Positions 16,664-25,289 of a stretch of 64,000 nucleotides of DNA are shown piece by piece. Under the pieces are notes generated by a model. That model ran no database searches and was not told the origin of the DNA. It saw nothing but the letters and a program-made list of their open reading frames with translations. The stretch is from Candidatus Nitrosotenuis cloacae. GTDB lineage: Archaea; Thermoproteota; Nitrososphaeria; Nitrososphaerales; Nitrosopumilaceae. Within the stretch, counting starts at the first letter, position 1. Each line of letters opens with the position of its first letter. The position numbers and the translations under genes were made by a program. The stretch is from contig NZ_CP011097.1 of NCBI RefSeq assembly GCF_000955905.1, forward strand, positions 1,204,582 to 1,268,581, given 5' to 3'.

Positions 16664-17215
16664 TTGCAGTATCTGACCAAATATCCAAAGACCATATTCT
16701 TTGATGGTGGAAAAAAACACTCTATACATATTGATGCCAAGGGTGTAGAGCAGCTCACAGTGATTGTGAAAAAAAGCGCAGACGAATTGTACAATATTTT
16801 GATCAGAGAAGGATTTACCAAGGTAAAATTTGAGCACAAACAAGAATCTCAGATAGGTGATGGCTTGTCATTGAAACTCAAAAAACCATGGGAGATGCAT
16901 TTACGATTATTCGATAGGAAAAATGGCGAGGTTGGAATAGAGGCCGAAGTAGAGGTATCACGTGATTATTTGCAGCATTTGTTTTGCCAGAGAACACCTG
17001 TGATATATGAAATCGAAACACTGCTCAAAAAGCACCAAATTGAATACAAAGTCTGGCACAACAAGATAAAAAACCAGATTCACACTGTTTTTGATAATTA
17101 CAAGATATTACTAACCACTCCTAGCATTCCGGTTTTTGCATGGAAGCCAATGATTTTCTTTATTGGTACTGTAGGTGTATTCTATTTGTGGAAATATTTG
17201 GATACAATATTTTAG
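16664..17215 (+). CDS. Unknown protein with C-terminal membrane anchor
   Basis: 183 residues from TTG 16664. The bulk is soluble, mixed alpha/beta and charged; the end (about residues 158-180, MIFFIGTVGVFYLWKYL) is one hydrophobic helix with only four residues after it, suggesting a tail-anchored protein facing the cytoplasm. No catalytic motif is visible and I do not recognise the family. It is first of three unrelated orphan genes between cofE and the oxidoreductase operon. Confidence 0.7.
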   Translation: MQYLTKYPKTIFFDGGKKHSIHIDAKGVEQLTVIVKKSADELYNILIREGFTKVKFEHKQESQIGDGLSLKLKKPWEMHLRLFDRKNGEVGIEAEVEVSRDYLQHLFCQRTPVIYEIETLLKKHQIEYKVWHNKIKNQIHTVFDNYKILLTTPSIPVFAWKPMIFFIGTVGVFYLWKYLDTIF

Positions 17216-17249
17216 AACGCTTAATTAGAATTTTACACTACATCAAACA

Positions 17250-17786
17250 ATGAGTGAAGATTTTCTTTGTGCTGATCTCAACCATTATGGAGTGTCTCCA
17301 TGGGAAATTGAGGTCATTTACGGCTTGCTTGCAGAGCGATTCAAAATACAGCAAAACGAGATTGCAGAACAAGACCCAAATTTTGTTAGTGTCATAGAGT
17401 TATCAATCCCATTATCATTTAATGAAGAGTTTTTCAAGTGGTTTGAATATCATCGATGGGACAAAATAAAATACATTTTCAAAGAGATGAAGCGGAGACG
17501 CGGCAAAAAAAACTCGCTAAAAATTGATATCAATTTTTCTGGAATACCGAAAATAGGATTTTCTTTGGATGTCGAGGAAAAGGACGGATTTGATAATGCA
17601 CTTGAGAAGCTCGATTTTGTAATAGAACTGTTATCATTTCATCTTAATTTTGAGAATGTGGAAGACGTATCCAAAGTCATTTACAAATTTGATACCGAAA
17701 CAAGAAAATGGAAGATGCACACATTATTTGCAAATAACAAAAGATTTGTTCTAGTAAATAATGTCTGGAAGATAACACCTATTTGA
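17250..17786 (+). CDS. Unknown soluble protein
   Basis: 178 residues, start ATG 17250 with a TATA-like CTTAATTAG about 26 bases upstream. Highly charged, rich in Phe, Lys and Glu, with a basic KRRRGKK patch near residue 88. No transmembrane helix, signal or known motif. The 3' end overlaps the next gene by 8 bases in convergent orientation. Its separate promoter suggests it is not simply cotranscribed with 16664. I do not recognise it. Confidence 0.65.
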   Translation: MSEDFLCADLNHYGVSPWEIEVIYGLLAERFKIQQNEIAEQDPNFVSVIELSIPLSFNEEFFKWFEYHRWDKIKYIFKEMKRRRGKKNSLKIDINFSGIPKIGFSLDVEEKDGFDNALEKLDFVIELLSFHLNFENVEDVSKVIYKFDTETRKWKMHTLFANNKRFVLVNNVWKITPI

Positions 17787-18213
17787 TGTCTTTTTCTAAT
17801 GGTTCCAAAAGTGAATGTAATTCTTTGTATTTAGAGTCCAAGAAATCCAACGATTCAAGTAGTTTTTTTGATTTTCCATACTTGAATCGGATCAATTCTC
17901 GATGGTGCCAATAATTTTTTCCATCACTTAATGATAGTGTTGTAAAATAATCAGGTCCCTTTACAGAGTCTGGGATTTTGATATTATATGGAAATAGAAA
18001 TTCTGCAATGAACCATTCATCGCCATCAGGATAATCAGCACCGGTTTCAATATCAAAAAATATGTGAAGCAGACTAGATTGCATCAGCCCATCATCAGAT
18101 ATGGTAGGGTGTTTGATGTTTGATTTACTAAAATCAAGATTCAGCAGACTCTGCTCAAAATAACCTTTGATTATGGATTTTCGAAATATCTTGTTTGCTT
18201 CAGTCAGATTCAA
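17779..18213 (-). CDS. Unknown small acidic protein
   Basis: 144 residues from TTG 18213, with GGATATTAG about 27 bases upstream as a plausible TATA box. Features seen are an acidic DIETGADYPDGDEWFIAEF centre and a charged helical C-terminus (LESLDFLDSKYKELHSLLEPLEK). No cysteines, signal or membrane segment. No family recognised. Convergent with the gene at 17250. Confidence 0.62.
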   Translation of the reverse strand: MNLTEANKIFRKSIIKGYFEQSLLNLDFSKSNIKHPTISDDGLMQSSLLHIFFDIETGADYPDGDEWFIAEFLFPYNIKIPDSVKGPDYFTTLSLSDGKNYWHHRELIRFKYGKSKKLLESLDFLDSKYKELHSLLEPLEKDIK

Positions 18214-18272
18214 TTATAGAATAACCTCACACACTACCTGCTAATATCCATTTTACAAATATTATCAATGTT

Positions 18273-19238
18273 TTAAACCGATAGTGAATCTAAAATTCTT
18301 GAAAGATCAGTCACAGGTTTGCCGTTTGCAGATATGGTTTGTAAGGCAGGCGGATTTTCCAGATAGTTTGGGATCTTGTCTGTGATTCTTCGCTCATATT
18401 GACTTATTATTTCATTTTTGTAAAATACACCTATTGGAATTTTTGTCCCCCATTCTAGGGATTTTATCAGAGCTTGTGTGAGCTTTTCATTTAGCTCTGT
18501 TTCAGCATCATAATGTACTAACGGATCATAACCAGATTCCTCAAGCTTGTATATTCTGGGCTTTGCCATGTTTGTTACCTCATCAAATTCATTTTGTCCA
18601 GAATACCAATCTCGTGTGTTAATGTCATTATATGTAGGGCATGGTTGCAATACATCAATAAATGCTAGTCCCTTGTGTCTGACCGCAGCAGTTATCGTAT
18701 CCTTGAGATGTCTGACATCATATGCATAGCTTCGTGCAACAAAGGTAAATCCACTCGCAAGTGCAAGCCCAATAGGATTAACACTGTTATTGGTGTTTGG
18801 GGATGGGAGTGACTTTGTTTTTTCTCCTAGTTTCAGAGTTGGTGATGCTTGTCCTTTTGTCAAACCATAAACACCATTATTGAATATTAGATAGGTCATA
18901 TCCAAGTTTCTTCGTCCGGCTGCAACAAAGTGTCCCGCACCAATTCCTAGTCCATCCCCATCACCACCAACAGCAATAACTGTCATGTCAGGATTTGCTA
19001 GTTTTGCCCCTTGTGCAAATGTCAACACTCTACCATGCAACGTATGAATACCATTCACATTGATGAAGTGTGATGTTTTTCCAGAACATCCGATTCCAGA
19101 AAATATCGTAGCTTTGTGTCTAGGAATCTGCATCTCTGCTAAAGACATTTGAATTGCATTGACAATTCCAAAATCTCCACATCCAGCGCACCAATCATTG
19201 TGCACTTGGGTTTTGTAGTCACCTAACTTAAGATCCAT
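18273..19238 (-). CDS. porB: 2-oxoacid:ferredoxin oxidoreductase beta subunit
   Basis: 321 residues. The cluster-binding start is NDWCAGCGDFG; the thiamine diphosphate motif is GGDGDGLGIGAGHF...FNNGVYGLTKGQ; further Cys residues lie in IGCSGKT and LQPCPTYND. With the fused gamma-alpha subunit encoded just upstream (11-base overlap) it forms a two-subunit enzyme that interconverts a 2-oxoacid and acyl-CoA with ferredoxin. In autotrophic Nitrososphaerota such an enzyme is thought to carboxylate acetyl-CoA to pyruvate. Pyruvate versus 2-oxoglutarate specificity is not readable here. Confidence 0.93.
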   Translation of the reverse strand: MDLKLGDYKTQVHNDWCAGCGDFGIVNAIQMSLAEMQIPRHKATIFSGIGCSGKTSHFINVNGIHTLHGRVLTFAQGAKLANPDMTVIAVGGDGDGLGIGAGHFVAAGRRNLDMTYLIFNNGVYGLTKGQASPTLKLGEKTKSLPSPNTNNSVNPIGLALASGFTFVARSYAYDVRHLKDTITAAVRHKGLAFIDVLQPCPTYNDINTRDWYSGQNEFDEVTNMAKPRIYKLEESGYDPLVHYDAETELNEKLTQALIKSLEWGTKIPIGVFYKNEIISQYERRITDKIPNYLENPPALQTISANGKPVTDLSRILDSLSV

Positions 19239-21138
19239 GTGTTAGTACCTGCCTTTTTTGTGCTTTATCTTCAATAATATTTTTGAGTGAATCATAAATT
19301 TCTGTGCTAGTCATTGAGCGTCCAGTGTATTTGAGTATGTAGAAATCTGGGCCTCGCTCAAGATTCTGTTTTAATAATTCTCCAAGCTGACCGGTATGAT
19401 TTGCTTCAACATCAATTATTGTTTTTACATCCTTGAGTAAAAACTCAACACAGTCTTTTGGGAATGGATGTAACAGTTTTAGCTGAATGAATCCGACATT
19501 GATGTTTTCTTTTTTTAGCATCTCTAATGCATCTAGTATTGGTCCTTTTGGTGAACCCCAGCTAACGATGCAGATCTCCGACTTGCCATATGATATTGCT
19601 TGTTCATCATCTGGAATTGTTTTTAAGATGTACGGAAGCTTCCCTAGTCGTTTATCCATCATTTTTATTCGAAGTTCTGGATCTTCTGTGATGTGTCCAG
19701 TTTCATCACTCTCATCACCTGTGCTCCAAAAAACTCCATTTTCAAGCCCTAATTTTGATCTAGGAGATATATTATCAGAAGTAAGTGCAAATCTTTTGTA
19801 ATTCCCATCTACTTTATCAAGCAATTTTCCGCGATTAATAGTGATTTTCTCAGCATCAAACCGATTGCATGTTACAACAGAACTGCCGAGGAATTTATCC
19901 ATCAAGTGTATTACAGGTAGCTGGTACACGTCGGCATAATTAAAACAACGGCCAGTATCATAGAAGCTTTCCTCAACATCACCAGATGCATAAACAATTC
20001 GTGGAAATTCTCCATGTCCAGCATAGATTGTAGACAACAAATCATCCTGTCCATGTCGAGTAGGAAGTCCAGTGGAGGGTCCACTTCTTTGATATGTTGT
20101 AATTACAATTGGCACCTCATTAATTCCAGCCCAGCCCAATGCCTCTGCCATCAGAGAAAAGCCTGGTCCTGAAGTACAAGTGGCAGAACGTGTTCCAGTT
20201 AACGCTCCTCCTATTGTCATACCAATTGCCGCTATTTCATCTTCGGTTTGTACTACCAATGTTGATCCAGGGCGATTTTCTTTGACATCAACTAATTCAT
20301 TGGATTCTAAAAATACACTTTCATCAGACGCAGGTGTAATCGGATAATACGGTTGAAATCTGCAGCCGCACGCCATTTTACCCAATGCGGTTCCATGATA
20401 TCCTTGAACCATAATCATGTTTTGTCGTTTGTTTGTTGGCTTTAGTGCATATGCAAAATCCGAAAACTTTGCAGATGCGTAATTATACGCATATGTTGCT
20501 GCTTTTTTATTCAATTCTGCAATTGCTTGCTTTTTTGAGAATATTGTATCAATTGAATCAAGCAAAGTTTGAGGCGGCATTTTGAGAACACCCAAAGAGA
20601 ACGATACGCCGAGTACATTATACATTCGGACCATTCCTTTGATCTTTGGATTATTGATTTCATCGGCCATGTTTGATAGGACGGTTTTGAATGATATTGG
20701 GTATAGTCTTACGCCATTTTCTTTTGCGATGTCCAAAACACCTTGAACGGTTGCAGGTTTTTTCTTTAATGTGAGGCGTGTAGTTAATCTCGCCCGATAT
20801 TGATTATCAATTGTATGTGTTTCATCCAAGGTTTTTTCTGAAATGTCAGAGTCGTAAACTATCGCTCCATCTTTCATTATTTCATCATAGTGTCGAAAGA
20901 TGGTCTCTGCATCAAACGCCATCATAATTGTCACATCATTTACATTTGAGCGAATTATTTTATCAGAGATTCTGACTGTGAAATAGCTGTGATCTCCTTT
21001 GATATTAGAATGAAACTCTCTTTTCCCAAAAACTTGATAGCCCATAGCAGCACATGTTCGAGAAAATATGTTAGCAGCTGACTCTATTCCGCTTCCTTGC
21101 GGCCCACCGATTAGCCAGCTAACATCAGTCAAAGACAT
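19228..21138 (-). CDS. porA: 2-oxoacid:ferredoxin oxidoreductase, fused gamma-alpha subunit
   Basis: 636 residues, order gamma domain (about 1-195, starting LIGGPQGSGIESAANIF) then alpha domain (about 240-600). The YPITPASDES motif, conserved in archaeal two-subunit enzymes, is near residue 267. ATCTSGPGFSLMAEALG is the coenzyme A-domain signature. First gene of the porA-porB operon; CTTAATTAATC about 27 bases before ATG 21138 is a good TATA box. No delta (2x4Fe-4S) subunit is present nearby, consistent with this two-subunit class. Confidence 0.93.
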   Translation of the reverse strand: MSLTDVSWLIGGPQGSGIESAANIFSRTCAAMGYQVFGKREFHSNIKGDHSYFTVRISDKIIRSNVNDVTIMMAFDAETIFRHYDEIMKDGAIVYDSDISEKTLDETHTIDNQYRARLTTRLTLKKKPATVQGVLDIAKENGVRLYPISFKTVLSNMADEINNPKIKGMVRMYNVLGVSFSLGVLKMPPQTLLDSIDTIFSKKQAIAELNKKAATYAYNYASAKFSDFAYALKPTNKRQNMIMVQGYHGTALGKMACGCRFQPYYPITPASDESVFLESNELVDVKENRPGSTLVVQTEDEIAAIGMTIGGALTGTRSATCTSGPGFSLMAEALGWAGINEVPIVITTYQRSGPSTGLPTRHGQDDLLSTIYAGHGEFPRIVYASGDVEESFYDTGRCFNYADVYQLPVIHLMDKFLGSSVVTCNRFDAEKITINRGKLLDKVDGNYKRFALTSDNISPRSKLGLENGVFWSTGDESDETGHITEDPELRIKMMDKRLGKLPYILKTIPDDEQAISYGKSEICIVSWGSPKGPILDALEMLKKENINVGFIQLKLLHPFPKDCVEFLLKDVKTIIDVEANHTGQLGELLKQNLERGPDFYILKYTGRSMTSTEIYDSLKNIIEDKAQKRQVLTHGS

Positions 21139-21184
21139 GAAGAAACTAATAATTTTTGATTAATTAAGAATGTGGTTGAATTTC

Positions 21185-21325
21185 TTAACCACCCGTAGCA
21201 GCTTCAAAGAGTGCGCACTCGCATTTATCGCGCTCACCGCAATAAGGACATACACAAATGCATTTTTCAATTGCATTTCCACACTCTATGCACAATGCAA
21301 ACTCTTCTTCGGTATTATCTACCAA
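21185..21325 (-). CDS. 46-residue cysteine-rich zinc-finger-like protein
   Basis: Start TTG 21325 is inferred from the TATA box at 21350-21358. The frame is open upstream to 21433, but that part overlaps the divergent dehydrogenase. The protein has eight cysteines in 46 residues: CIEC, CICVC, CPYCGERDKCEC. The paired CxxC knuckles suggest a zinc ribbon or two zinc sites. It ends FEAATGG, 46 bases before porA on the same strand. Function unknown; small zinc proteins of this kind are common and poorly described in archaea. Confidence 0.7.
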   Translation of the reverse strand: MVDNTEEEFALCIECGNAIEKCICVCPYCGERDKCECALFEAATGG

Positions 21326-21349
21326 GTTACCATACCAAGCACGACAAAT

Positions 21350-21358
21350 CTTATAAAG
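21350..21358. promoter_or_regulatory. Palindromic TATA box shared by two divergent genes
   Basis: CTTATAAAG contains the perfect palindrome TTATAA. It lies about 23-29 bases before ATG 21377/21383 of the dehydrogenase (plus) and about 29 bases before TTG 21325 of the zinc protein (minus). I see no alternative box on either strand in the gap. Confidence 0.5.
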
Positions 21359-21376
21359 ATTTGATAAAATGCTGCT

Positions 21377-22342
21377 ATGTTCATGAAACAGATTCTTCTT
21401 ACCCGCAAGCTGCACAAATTTGCAATGAATCAATTACAAAAAAAATACGAACTAACAATTCATACTGGAATAATTCCAATGCCAAAAAAACTATTGCTTC
21501 AGAAAATAAAAAATGCGGATGGGTTGATCTGCTTTCCATACGATATCATAGATAGAGAGATAATAGAAAGTGCAAAAAATCTTGCAGTAATTAGCACGTA
21601 TAGTGTAGGATATGATCATATTGATGTGAGTGCTGCCAAAAAAAGAAACATCAGGATCGGTTACACCCCAAATGTTCTAACAAATGCAACAGCAGATCTC
21701 ACCATTGGTTTGATGTTGGATTTGATGCGCAGAATAACGGAAGGCGACAGACTAGTTCGTGCAGGATCTTGGGGGGAGATCTTTGGGCCGCATGATTATA
21801 CCGGGATTGACTTGGAAGGAAAGACACTTGGCATTCTTGGAATTGGACGAATTGGACAAGCGGTTGCAAAAAGAGCACAAGTATTTGGTTTGAATATAAT
21901 ATATCACAGCAGAACCAGACTGACAAAAAACCAAGAAAGTAAACTAGGAACAAGATTTGCTAGTTTTTCAGATTTGATTCGAAGCAGTGACATACTAACA
22001 ATCCACATACCTTACAAAAAAGAGACTCATCATCTGATAGATTTACAGATTTTGAAAAAAATGAAAAAGAGTTCATTTTTGATCAACACATCTCGTGGAA
22101 AGATAATTAATGAAAAAGATCTGATACAGGCACTAAAAGCAAAAACAATTTCTGGCGCGGCATTGGATGTGTTTGAAAAAGAACCGATTGGGAAAAACCA
22201 CGAATTAACAAAAATGGAAAACGTGGTTTTAGCGCCACATATCGGAAGCTCATCTGCAGAGACACGCCACAAAATGGCTCAAATAACCATACAGAATCTG
22301 ATTTTGGGCCTACAGGGAAGAAAAATGGTCTATTCAGTGTGA
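21377..22342 (+). CDS. D-isomer-specific 2-hydroxyacid dehydrogenase
   Basis: 321 residues from ATG 21377 (ATG 21383 also possible). The NAD(P)-binding Rossmann motif is LGILGIGRIGQAVAKRA. Catalytic Arg lies in INTSRGKIINEKDL, Glu in DVFEKEP and His in LAPHIGSSSAETR. The family covers glyoxylate/hydroxypyruvate reductases, phosphoglycerate dehydrogenase and others; the length (no ACT domain) argues against a full-length SerA and favours a glyoxylate reductase-like enzyme. Divergent from the small zinc protein across a shared TATA box. Confidence 0.9.
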   Translation: MFMKQILLTRKLHKFAMNQLQKKYELTIHTGIIPMPKKLLLQKIKNADGLICFPYDIIDREIIESAKNLAVISTYSVGYDHIDVSAAKKRNIRIGYTPNVLTNATADLTIGLMLDLMRRITEGDRLVRAGSWGEIFGPHDYTGIDLEGKTLGILGIGRIGQAVAKRAQVFGLNIIYHSRTRLTKNQESKLGTRFASFSDLIRSSDILTIHIPYKKETHHLIDLQILKKMKKSSFLINTSRGKIINEKDLIQALKAKTISGAALDVFEKEPIGKNHELTKMENVVLAPHIGSSSAETRHKMAQITIQNLILGLQGRKMVYSV

Positions 22343-22344
22343 GA

Positions 22345-22629
22345 TTATAGTAAATCGCGAACTGATTTTAATTGAATCAGATCATCAGGATCGGATTTGA
22401 TGCAATCAGTGCCGATCGGTTTTAGTTGCTCAAATTTTATCTGTCCTTGTGGAATTGATCCTGTTTTTTGCAGATCATTTAGTTTTTGGTGAATTGTTTC
22501 TCTGTGCTTGTTGCATGTAACACCAACCATGTATTCACCATCAGTGGATGATACCGATATTACAAATTCGGGGGGATTAACACATTGATTTCCTTGCTCT
22601 TTTATGGAGCACCTATCTGGAAGCAACAT
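22345..22629 (-). CDS. Unknown 94-residue protein with conserved-looking cysteines
   Basis: Start ATG 22629. Four cysteines at about 7, 16, 39 and 75, with CNKHRE in the middle, could bind a metal, but spacing is not that of a standard zinc ribbon. Soluble, no signal. It lies 47 bases after the hydroxyglutarate oxidase gene on the same strand and ends 2 bases from the convergent dehydrogenase. No family recognised. Confidence 0.65.
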   Translation of the reverse strand: MLLPDRCSIKEQGNQCVNPPEFVISVSSTDGEYMVGVTCNKHRETIHQKLNDLQKTGSIPQGQIKFEQLKPIGTDCIKSDPDDLIQLKSVRDLL

Positions 22630-22676
22630 ATTTTATTTTTGTAAATTCTATGTAAACCTATTTGATGTGATATGAC

Positions 22677-23954
22677 CTAAAGCGAGTCGATGATTTTTGC
22701 AAAATTCCAAGAATCTGGTTTGGCACTTTTGCTCTGTGATATCACACCACTATCAAACAATTGCTGAGCCAAAAATGCGGAATATGCTGGGGCACCAGTT
22801 GCTCCAGGTGAATTATAGTTAATGATATGTAGGGAATGATCAGACTGTACCTCTAGTGTTTCTGCCAAGAATTCTCCTTTCTTTGTTATTATTGGAGTAC
22901 GAATTCCTGCGGTGCCTCTAGTGGTAAAATATGACGGTTTTATTTTTGGGATGAATTCCTTTACTCGATTTATCATGTTGTTCTTTGAGATGGAGCTTTT
23001 CCATTCCTTTGATATCAGTGATAAGAATTCTGAATTGAGTAATAGTTTCTTTGAGCTGCCAGAGAAAAGCTCGGCGATCTTTGTTAGTGATTGCGATATG
23101 CTCAATCCCGAATATGCTTCCGGATCAGATACTGGTACAGCATTTGGCCCAATCTCGGTGCGGCCATCGGATCGCTTTATCCAGTGAGGATCCAAAAACG
23201 GGAATTTTGGAAACTTGGCAACAGTATAGATGTTTGTGCTCACAAGACTTGCATGAGGTTCATTGATTTGCCAATATTCGCCACGAAAATGCAAGCTGGA
23301 ATATTCTTTTGCCAGTCCGAGCTTTTTTGCAATGTTTAATGAGTGTCCACCGGCACAATTTATCAAATAATCGAACTCTAGGCTTTGGCCATTTGATAGA
23401 GTCATGGTCTGGTTTTGGATTTTTTCTATTTTGGATGAGAACAAAAACCGGGTTCCATTTTTTTGTGATTCTTGGAATAATTGTTCGGTTAGTATCCCAT
23501 AATCAGTTGATGCATCTTTTTTGCAGAATAATCCAGAGTGACACCTTACGTTTGGTTCTCTTTGTTTGATTTGTCCAGAATCTAATAACTCCAGATCATT
23601 ATCATCCAGTCCGTTTTGATGTCCCCATTTGAGATATTTTTCCAATGTGTGGTGTTGGGACTCATCCAGTGCTAACTCAATTGTTCCAGTATCCTTCCAT
23701 GATATGTGATGCTTTTTTGCATAATCCCACCACAAATCATAGGATAGCAAGGCTGCTTTGGCGATTTTTTTCTTTTTTTGCGGATCCAAATAAAATGGCG
23801 AGTGGATAACCCCTGTGTTTCTGCTGCTGGCATGCGCTGCCACATGATTTTCCTTTTCAATTACACATACAGTGTGGTTAGTAAGAGCAGAAATCCAATA
23901 AGAAAGGCTTGTTCCTAGAATCCCCCCTCCAATTATTGCAACATCAAACTTCAA
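22677..23954 (-). CDS. lhgO: L-2-hydroxyglutarate oxidase-like FAD enzyme
   Basis: About 425 residues from TTG 23954, supported by a TATA-like CAATTAATG about 27 bases upstream; the longer frame to 23975 adds seven unlikely residues. FAD site FDVAIIGGGILGTSLSYW; substrate-side motif ASSRNTGVIHSPFYLDP; FRGEYWQI and GTAGIRTPI fit LhgO/L2HGDH. The enzyme would oxidise L-2-hydroxyglutarate to 2-oxoglutarate, a metabolite-repair step. Related DAO-family oxidases cannot be excluded. Downstream of tRNA-Ser on the same strand. Confidence 0.85.
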   Translation of the reverse strand: MKFDVAIIGGGILGTSLSYWISALTNHTVCVIEKENHVAAHASSRNTGVIHSPFYLDPQKKKKIAKAALLSYDLWWDYAKKHHISWKDTGTIELALDESQHHTLEKYLKWGHQNGLDDNDLELLDSGQIKQREPNVRCHSGLFCKKDASTDYGILTEQLFQESQKNGTRFLFSSKIEKIQNQTMTLSNGQSLEFDYLINCAGGHSLNIAKKLGLAKEYSSLHFRGEYWQINEPHASLVSTNIYTVAKFPKFPFLDPHWIKRSDGRTEIGPNAVPVSDPEAYSGLSISQSLTKIAELFSGSSKKLLLNSEFLSLISKEWKSSISKNNMINRVKEFIPKIKPSYFTTRGTAGIRTPIITKKGEFLAETLEVQSDHSLHIINYNSPGATGAPAYSAFLAQQLFDSGVISQSKSAKPDSWNFAKIIDSL

Positions 23955-23998
23955 TACAAAAATCACATCATACAATCATTAATTGATTATGAAAAAGG

Positions 23999-24099
23999 CG
24001 CCGGGAGAGAGATTTGAACTCTCGAACCCTTGCGAGTACGCGCTTTATGGTTTTGTGTAATTTCCAGGCGCGCGCCCTACCAGGCTAGGCGACCCCGGC
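23999..24099 (-). tRNA. tRNA-Ser(GGA) with intron
   Basis: Cloverleaf on the minus strand: acceptor GCCGGGG/TCCCGGC with discriminator G, D-stem GCCT/GGGC, anticodon stem CGCGC/GCGCG, anticodon GGA, T-arm GAGAG-TTCAAAT-CTCTC. A long variable arm (ACTC-GCAA-GGGT) is diagnostic of class II tRNA-Ser. A 17-nt intron (24045-24061) interrupts positions 37/38. TGG in the anticodon loop pairs with CCA in the intron and AAA bulges sit on both sides, a bulge-helix-bulge splice motif. CCA is not encoded; a T-run (TTTTTC) follows as terminator. Confidence 0.93.
24045..24061 (-). other. Intron of tRNA-Ser(GGA)
   Basis: 17 nt between anticodon-loop positions 37 and 38. Cut sites AA|A on both bulges give a normal 7-nt loop CTGGAAA after splicing. 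This is the canonical archaeal intron position, processed by the tRNA-splicing endonuclease. Confidence 0.8.
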
Positions 24100-24134
24100 A
24101 CTAGTCTTTACGACAAAAACTCTAGCAAATCATT

Positions 24135-24147
24135 CATTATATAATAG
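24135..24147 (-). promoter_or_regulatory. TATA box of tRNA-Ser
   Basis: CTATTATATAATG on the minus strand, centred about 42 bases before the mature 5' end, predicting a leader of roughly 15 nt for RNase P to remove. Confidence 0.5.
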
Positions 24148-24161
24148 GTGATTTTGGAAAA

Positions 24162-25250
24162 TTATCCTTTGATGAAATCCTCAAGGGCTGTTTTTGCCTG
24201 AGGATCACTCATTTGTCTTGGCGGATGCTTCATCAAATATGCGCATGCCGGAATGACTGGTCCGCCCATCTTTCTCTCCAGAGCTATTTTTGCTAGTCTT
24301 GTTGCATCAATTACTATGCCTGCAGAGTTTGCCTTGTCATCGACTTCCAGTCTTACTTCCATGTTGTATGGGATGTTTGCCCACTGTCGTCCTTCAATTC
24401 TCATGAACATGAGTTTTGTATTTCCTAGGAATGGAATGAAATCAGATGGTCCAACATAGATTTGATCGTCTGCTAATCTTTGTGATAATTGTGATTGTAC
24501 GCTTTCGGTCTTTGAGATTCTCTTGCTTACTAGGCGCTCTTGCTCTTTCATGTTCAAAAAGTCAGTATTGCCGCCAACATTGATTTGGTATGTTTTTTCT
24601 ATCTTGGTTCCTCTATCGTCGCATAGTTTTGCCAGGGTTCTGTGAACGATCGTAGCTCCGACCTGGCCCTTGATGTCATCGCCAATAACTGGAATTTTCT
24701 TTGCTGCAAACTTTGCACCCCATTTTTTATCAGATGCAATAAACGATGGAATACAGTTTACAAAAGCGGTATTTGTATCAAGACAAACCTGTGCCCAAAA
24801 CTGGGTTGCCTTTTCCGATCCCACCGGTAAATATGATACAATGATTTCAGCACCAGTTCGCTCTATTGTCTTTTTGATTTCCTTGGTTAATTGTTCTGTT
24901 GATTTTTTAGACTTTAGCGGCTTGACTCTGTTTTCAACCCAGATTCCAACGCCGTCCAGTGCTGGACTCTCATAGACTTCGGCCTTGGTCTTTGGCATTT
25001 TGTTTTTTGGGACCCAGTTGACCATGTTTGGGTATTCGTAAATTGCCTCATTGATCGTCTTGCCTACCTTATTGTTTCCAACATCAAAGCCTGCTACAAA
25101 ATCTAGATCATGAATTGTATACTTGGCAATTTTTTCGTGCATTATGCCGATTACTTTTTGTTTTGGGTTTTGTCTATAGTATTCGATTCCTTGGATCAAT
25201 CCAGAAAAACAGTTGCCTATTCCTACTAGCCCTACCTTTACTTTTGCCAA
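24162..25250 (-). CDS. ino1: myo-Inositol-1-phosphate synthase
   Basis: 362 residues from TTG 25250. NAD motif VGLVGIGNCFSGLIQGI, conserved INVGGNTDFLNM, and a Lys-rich KRISKTESVQSQL stretch; all fit the archaeal/actinobacterial MIPS family. It turns glucose 6-phosphate into L-myo-inositol 1-phosphate, the precursor of inositol phospholipid headgroups in archaeal membranes. It follows the 145-residue membrane protein by 39 bases; a CTTAAAAC box about 30 bases before the start suggests its own promoter. Confidence 0.93.
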   Translation of the reverse strand: MAKVKVGLVGIGNCFSGLIQGIEYYRQNPKQKVIGIMHEKIAKYTIHDLDFVAGFDVGNNKVGKTINEAIYEYPNMVNWVPKNKMPKTKAEVYESPALDGVGIWVENRVKPLKSKKSTEQLTKEIKKTIERTGAEIIVSYLPVGSEKATQFWAQVCLDTNTAFVNCIPSFIASDKKWGAKFAAKKIPVIGDDIKGQVGATIVHRTLAKLCDDRGTKIEKTYQINVGGNTDFLNMKEQERLVSKRISKTESVQSQLSQRLADDQIYVGPSDFIPFLGNTKLMFMRIEGRQWANIPYNMEVRLEVDDKANSAGIVIDATRLAKIALERKMGGPVIPACAYLMKHPPRQMSDPQAKTALEDFIKG

Positions 25251-25289
25251 GCCTAGGATTGGTTCTTGCTAAACTCGTTTTAAGTTTTC

